DNA of 64,000 nt, taken from contig CANNGH010000001.1 of the NCBI GenBank assembly GCA_947504115.1, positions 434,001 through 498,000 on the forward strand, read 5' to 3'. Below the pieces are notes generated by a model, which ran no database searches, was not told the origin of the DNA, and was given only the letters and a program-made list of their open reading frames with translations. This DNA is from an uncultured Sedimentitalea sp. (GTDB taxonomy: Bacteria; Pseudomonadota; Alphaproteobacteria; Rhodobacterales; Rhodobacteraceae). A program made the position numbers and the translations under genes. Shown here one piece after another: positions 61,558 to 64,000 of this stretch (positions are counted from its first letter, which is position 1; the number at the start of each line of letters is the position of its first letter).

Positions 61558-64000
61558 ACATTTCCGACATCTTCATCCGCCGTCCGGTCCTCTCGACGGT
61601 TTTCGGCGCGCTGATCCTGCTTCTGGGGTTTCAGGGGCTGTTCAACATTTCGGTGCGTGAATACCCCGAGGTCGAAGAGACCGTGATCACCGTCACCACC
61701 ATCTATCCCGGTGCCAGCGCCGACCTGATCCAGGGGTTCATCAGCGCGCCGATTTCCAGCGCGGTGTCGACCACCGAGGATATCGATTATGTCACCGCCA
61801 CCTCGCGCCCTTCGGTCAGCACGGTGACGGTGCAGATGAATCTGGGTGCCGACCCCGACATCGCCCTGACCGAGGTGATGTCCAAGGTCCAGCAGGTGCG
61901 CGGCGACCTGCCGCAGAACGCCGAGGATCCCACCATCGTCAAGGGCACGGGCAGCAGCTTTGCCACGATGTATCTGGCGATGCAGAACCCGAGCATGAAC
62001 TCCGAGGAGTTGACTGAATATATCGACCGGGTGATCCGTCCGCGGATGTCCACCATCGAGGGTGTGGCCGAGATCCAGATCATGGGCGCGTCGGAATATT
62101 CCATGCGGGTCTGGGTCGATCCGCTGAAACTGGCGTCGCGCGGGCTGACGGCGGCGCAACTGATGGATGCCATCAACGCGTCGAACTTCCTTGCCGCGCC
62201 GGGCAAGACCAAGAACCAGTTCGTCGCCTATCCGATCACCGTGGAATCGACGCTGCAGACGGCCGAGGCATTCGGCGCACTGCCGATCGCCTCGGAAGAG
62301 GGCGGTGTGGTGCGCCTTCGCGACGTGGCCGAGGTGGAACTGGCCGCCGAAAGCACCGACACCATCGTCAATTTCAACGGCGAAAGCGGCATTTTCATCG
62401 GGGTGTTCCCCACCCCCGCCGCCAACCCGCTGGACACCTCCAGCGCGGTTCTGGACGAGTTGCCCGCGATCCGCGACACGCTGCCCGAGGGCATGACGAT
62501 GACGCTGATGTATGACGCGACCGAGTCGATCGCGGCATCCATCGAGGAGGTGTTCAAGACCATCGCCGAGGCGGTGATCATCGTGGTTCTGGTCATCCTG
62601 CTGTTCCTGGGCTCGCTGCGTTCGGTCCTCATGCCGCTCGTGACGATTCCGCTGTCGCTGATCGGGGTCGGCTTTTTCCTGTTCCTTGCGGGATATTCGA
62701 TCAACCTTCTGACCCTGCTGGCGATGGTGCTGGCCATCGGTCTGGTGGTGGACGACGCCATCGTGGTGGTCGAAAATATCCACCGCCATATCGAAGAGGG
62801 CATGTCGCCCAAGCAGGCGTCGTTCAAGGGCATGGAAGAAATCACCGGCCCGGTCATCGCCATGACGATCACGCTGGCCGCCGTTTTCGCGCCGCTGCTG
62901 TTCACCGGCGGGCTGACGGGGGCGCTGTTCTCGGAATTCGCGGTCACGTTGGCGGGGGCGGTGATCATCTCGGGCATGGTGGCGTTGACCATCACCCCGA
63001 TGATGTCGGCGCGACTGCTCAAGAAGGGCGGTCACAGCAAGTTCCAGAAAATCGTGGACAACACGTTCGAGCGGCTTGCCGGATGGTATGAGCGGCGGGT
63101 CTCGACCTCGCTCGACTATCGCCCGGTGACGTTGTTGCTGGTGGCGGTGCTGCTGGGGCTGACCGGGTACATGTTCGTCAAGACGTCGAACGAACTCGCC
63201 CCCGACGAGGATGTGGGCGCGCTGTTCTCGATCGTCAACGCGCCCAGCTATGCGACCTCGGAATATACCAACCTCTATACCGACCAGATGCGCGCGCTGA
63301 CCAAGGACATTCCGGAACTGGACATCAATTTCTCGGTCGTCGGCATGGGCGGCCAGACCAATTCGGCCATCATGCTCTGGGCCTTCGACGACTGGGGCGA
63401 CCGGGACCGGTCGCAAAGCGAGTTGCAGGCCGACATTCAGGAGCGTCTGGGTGCGGTCTCGGGGGTCGAGCCGCTGGTGTTTTCGCCCCCCACGCTGCCC
63501 GGGGCCGGTGCGGGACTGCCGATTTCCATGGTGATCCAGTCCACCGGCGATTCGGACCGCGTGTTCGAGGTGAGCGAGGAGATCAAGCAACGCGCTCAGG
63601 CGTCGGGGCAGTTCATCGTGGTGCAGAACTCGCTGGCCTACAACGCGCAGCAGGTGGTGGTGACCATCGACCGCGACCGCGCGGCGGCGTTGAACCTGCC
63701 GATCCGCGACATCGGAAACACCCTCAGCCTGCTTGTCGGCGATGGCTCGATCGCGCAATTCGACCGCGACAGCAAAAGCTATGACATCATCATGCAGGTG
63801 CCCGAGGAATACCGCAACAACCCCGAGAAGCTGGGCGAATTCTTCGTGCGCAGCGTGACCGGCGACATGGTTCCGCTATCGGCGGTGGTGAACATCTCGA
63901 CCGATGTGACGGCATCCGCGATCGAACAGTTCGACCAGTTGAACTCATCGACCATCTCGGCCCTGCCGGTTCCCGGCGTCACCACCGGCACCGGATTGGA
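61554..64000 (+). CDS. RND efflux pump permease (3' end outside window)
   Basis: The proton-driven inner-membrane pump subunit (HAE1/AcrB-MdtC type). 815 residues are visible of a protein usually of about 1020-1050. It begins MNISDIFIRRPVLSTVFGAL and contains VREYPEVEETVITVTTIYPG, VQQVRGDLPQNAEDPTI and the TM4 proton-relay Asp pair in IGLVVDDAIVVVENIHRHIE, then the second large periplasmic loop (GQFIVVQNSLAYNAQQVVVT). ATG at 61554 overlaps the adaptor stop (ATGA). No outer-membrane channel gene is in the window. Substrate unknown. Confidence 0.95.
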   Translation, partial: MNISDIFIRRPVLSTVFGALILLLGFQGLFNISVREYPEVEETVITVTTIYPGASADLIQGFISAPISSAVSTTEDIDYVTATSRPSVSTVTVQMNLGADPDIALTEVMSKVQQVRGDLPQNAEDPTIVKGTGSSFATMYLAMQNPSMNSEELTEYIDRVIRPRMSTIEGVAEIQIMGASEYSMRVWVDPLKLASRGLTAAQLMDAINASNFLAAPGKTKNQFVAYPITVESTLQTAEAFGALPIASEEGGVVRLRDVAEVELAAESTDTIVNFNGESGIFIGVFPTPAANPLDTSSAVLDELPAIRDTLPEGMTMTLMYDATESIAASIEEVFKTIAEAVIIVVLVILLFLGSLRSVLMPLVTIPLSLIGVGFFLFLAGYSINLLTLLAMVLAIGLVVDDAIVVVENIHRHIEEGMSPKQASFKGMEEITGPVIAMTITLAAVFAPLLFTGGLTGALFSEFAVTLAGAVIISGMVALTITPMMSARLLKKGGHSKFQKIVDNTFERLAGWYERRVSTSLDYRPVTLLLVAVLLGLTGYMFVKTSNELAPDEDVGALFSIVNAPSYATSEYTNLYTDQMRALTKDIPELDINFSVVGMGGQTNSAIMLWAFDDWGDRDRSQSELQADIQERLGAVSGVEPLVFSPPTLPGAGAGLPISMVIQSTGDSDRVFEVSEEIKQRAQASGQFIVVQNSLAYNAQQVVVTIDRDRAAALNLPIRDIGNTLSLLVGDGSIAQFDRDSKSYDIIMQVPEEYRNNPEKLGEFFVRSVTGDMVPLSAVVNISTDVTASAIEQFDQLNSSTISALPVPGVTTGTGL

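Noticed and set aside
60900-63758. A 952-codon open frame on the minus strand
   Set aside because: It is the antisense shadow of the adaptor and RND pump genes, whose motifs (adaptor repeats, VVDDAIVVVEN) are clear. Its translation is an Arg/His/Gln/Gly-rich low-complexity chain.

Overview
The window is 64 kb of GC-rich, gene-dense chromosomal DNA from an alphaproteobacterium, most likely of the Rhodobacterales (Roseobacter/Paracoccaceae group). The evidence is a class I lysyl-tRNA synthetase, plant-type glutamate-cysteine ligase, a Hint_2-domain protein, TRAP transporters, the order uvrC-pgsA-moaD-moaE, and the gene content overall. No rRNA, tRNA, CRISPR array, prophage or plasmid backbone was seen. 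No gap between genes exceeds 300 bases; the largest are 27046-27322, 36573-36864 and 4847-5118.

Layout. 1-3.2 kb: a YbbA/YbbP-type ABC exporter divergent from the esterase tesA. 3.2-6.5 kb: secreted DUF4329 protein, L,D-transpeptidase, cold-shock protein, thioredoxin 2, a small alpha/beta-barrel protein, and a REP-associated tyrosine transposase (RAYT) that carries a REP pair inside its own reading frame. 6.5-13.3 kb: ettA, nadD, PBP4-type dacB, a TerB-like protein, class I lysK, and a DUF4336 protein. 13.4-18.9 kb: a beta-helix protein, an outer-membrane-like protein, an orphan ParA, and small stress-type proteins (ABM, zf-TFIIB, UspA, rhodanese). 19.1-21.2 kb: a TRAP QM pair without a binding protein. 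21.3-24 kb: Hint protein, pabB and a Dabb protein. 24.1-27 kb: a complete TRAP transporter. 27.3-31.9 kb: a branched-chain-type ABC importer with fused LivH-LivM. 32-33.8 kb: an ABC-2 exporter preceded by a 22-codon ORF. 33.8-36.6 kb: SppA-like protease, small zinc-ribbon protein, Na/Ca exchanger, pteridine-reductase-like SDR. 36.9-40.2 kb: uvrC, pgsA, moaD, moaE. 40.3-46.2 kb: OmpA-family protein, ubiA, rsmE, gshA. 46.4-57.6 kb: truncated globin and a serine-cycle island. 57.6-64 kb: LLM flavin oxidoreductase, Cys/Met-type PLP enzyme, and an RND efflux pair running off the window.

The most coherent system is the serine-cycle island (46.8-57.6 kb). On the minus strand mclA and gckA are translationally coupled. 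On the plus strand lie sgaA, mtkA, mtkB, a 70-codon ORF, ppc and glyA. A LuxR-type regulator with a degenerate receiver sits between the two arms. Together these enzymes carry glyoxylate plus C1 units through serine, glycerate, PEP, oxaloacetate, malate and malyl-CoA back to glyoxylate plus acetyl-CoA. Hydroxypyruvate reductase, enolase, malate dehydrogenase and the folate C1 enzymes are not in the window. An 11-bp word occurs upstream of mclA and, as a perfect inverted pair, over the sgaA ribosome-binding region, so the two arms may be co-regulated.

Repeats are the second theme. There are five GTAG-type REP hairpins (two pairs in or at the RAYT gene, one at the moaE stop), two copies of a long palindromic intergenic element, and two copies of a CTTTCTGGTT/GCAAATACCC element just behind stop codons.
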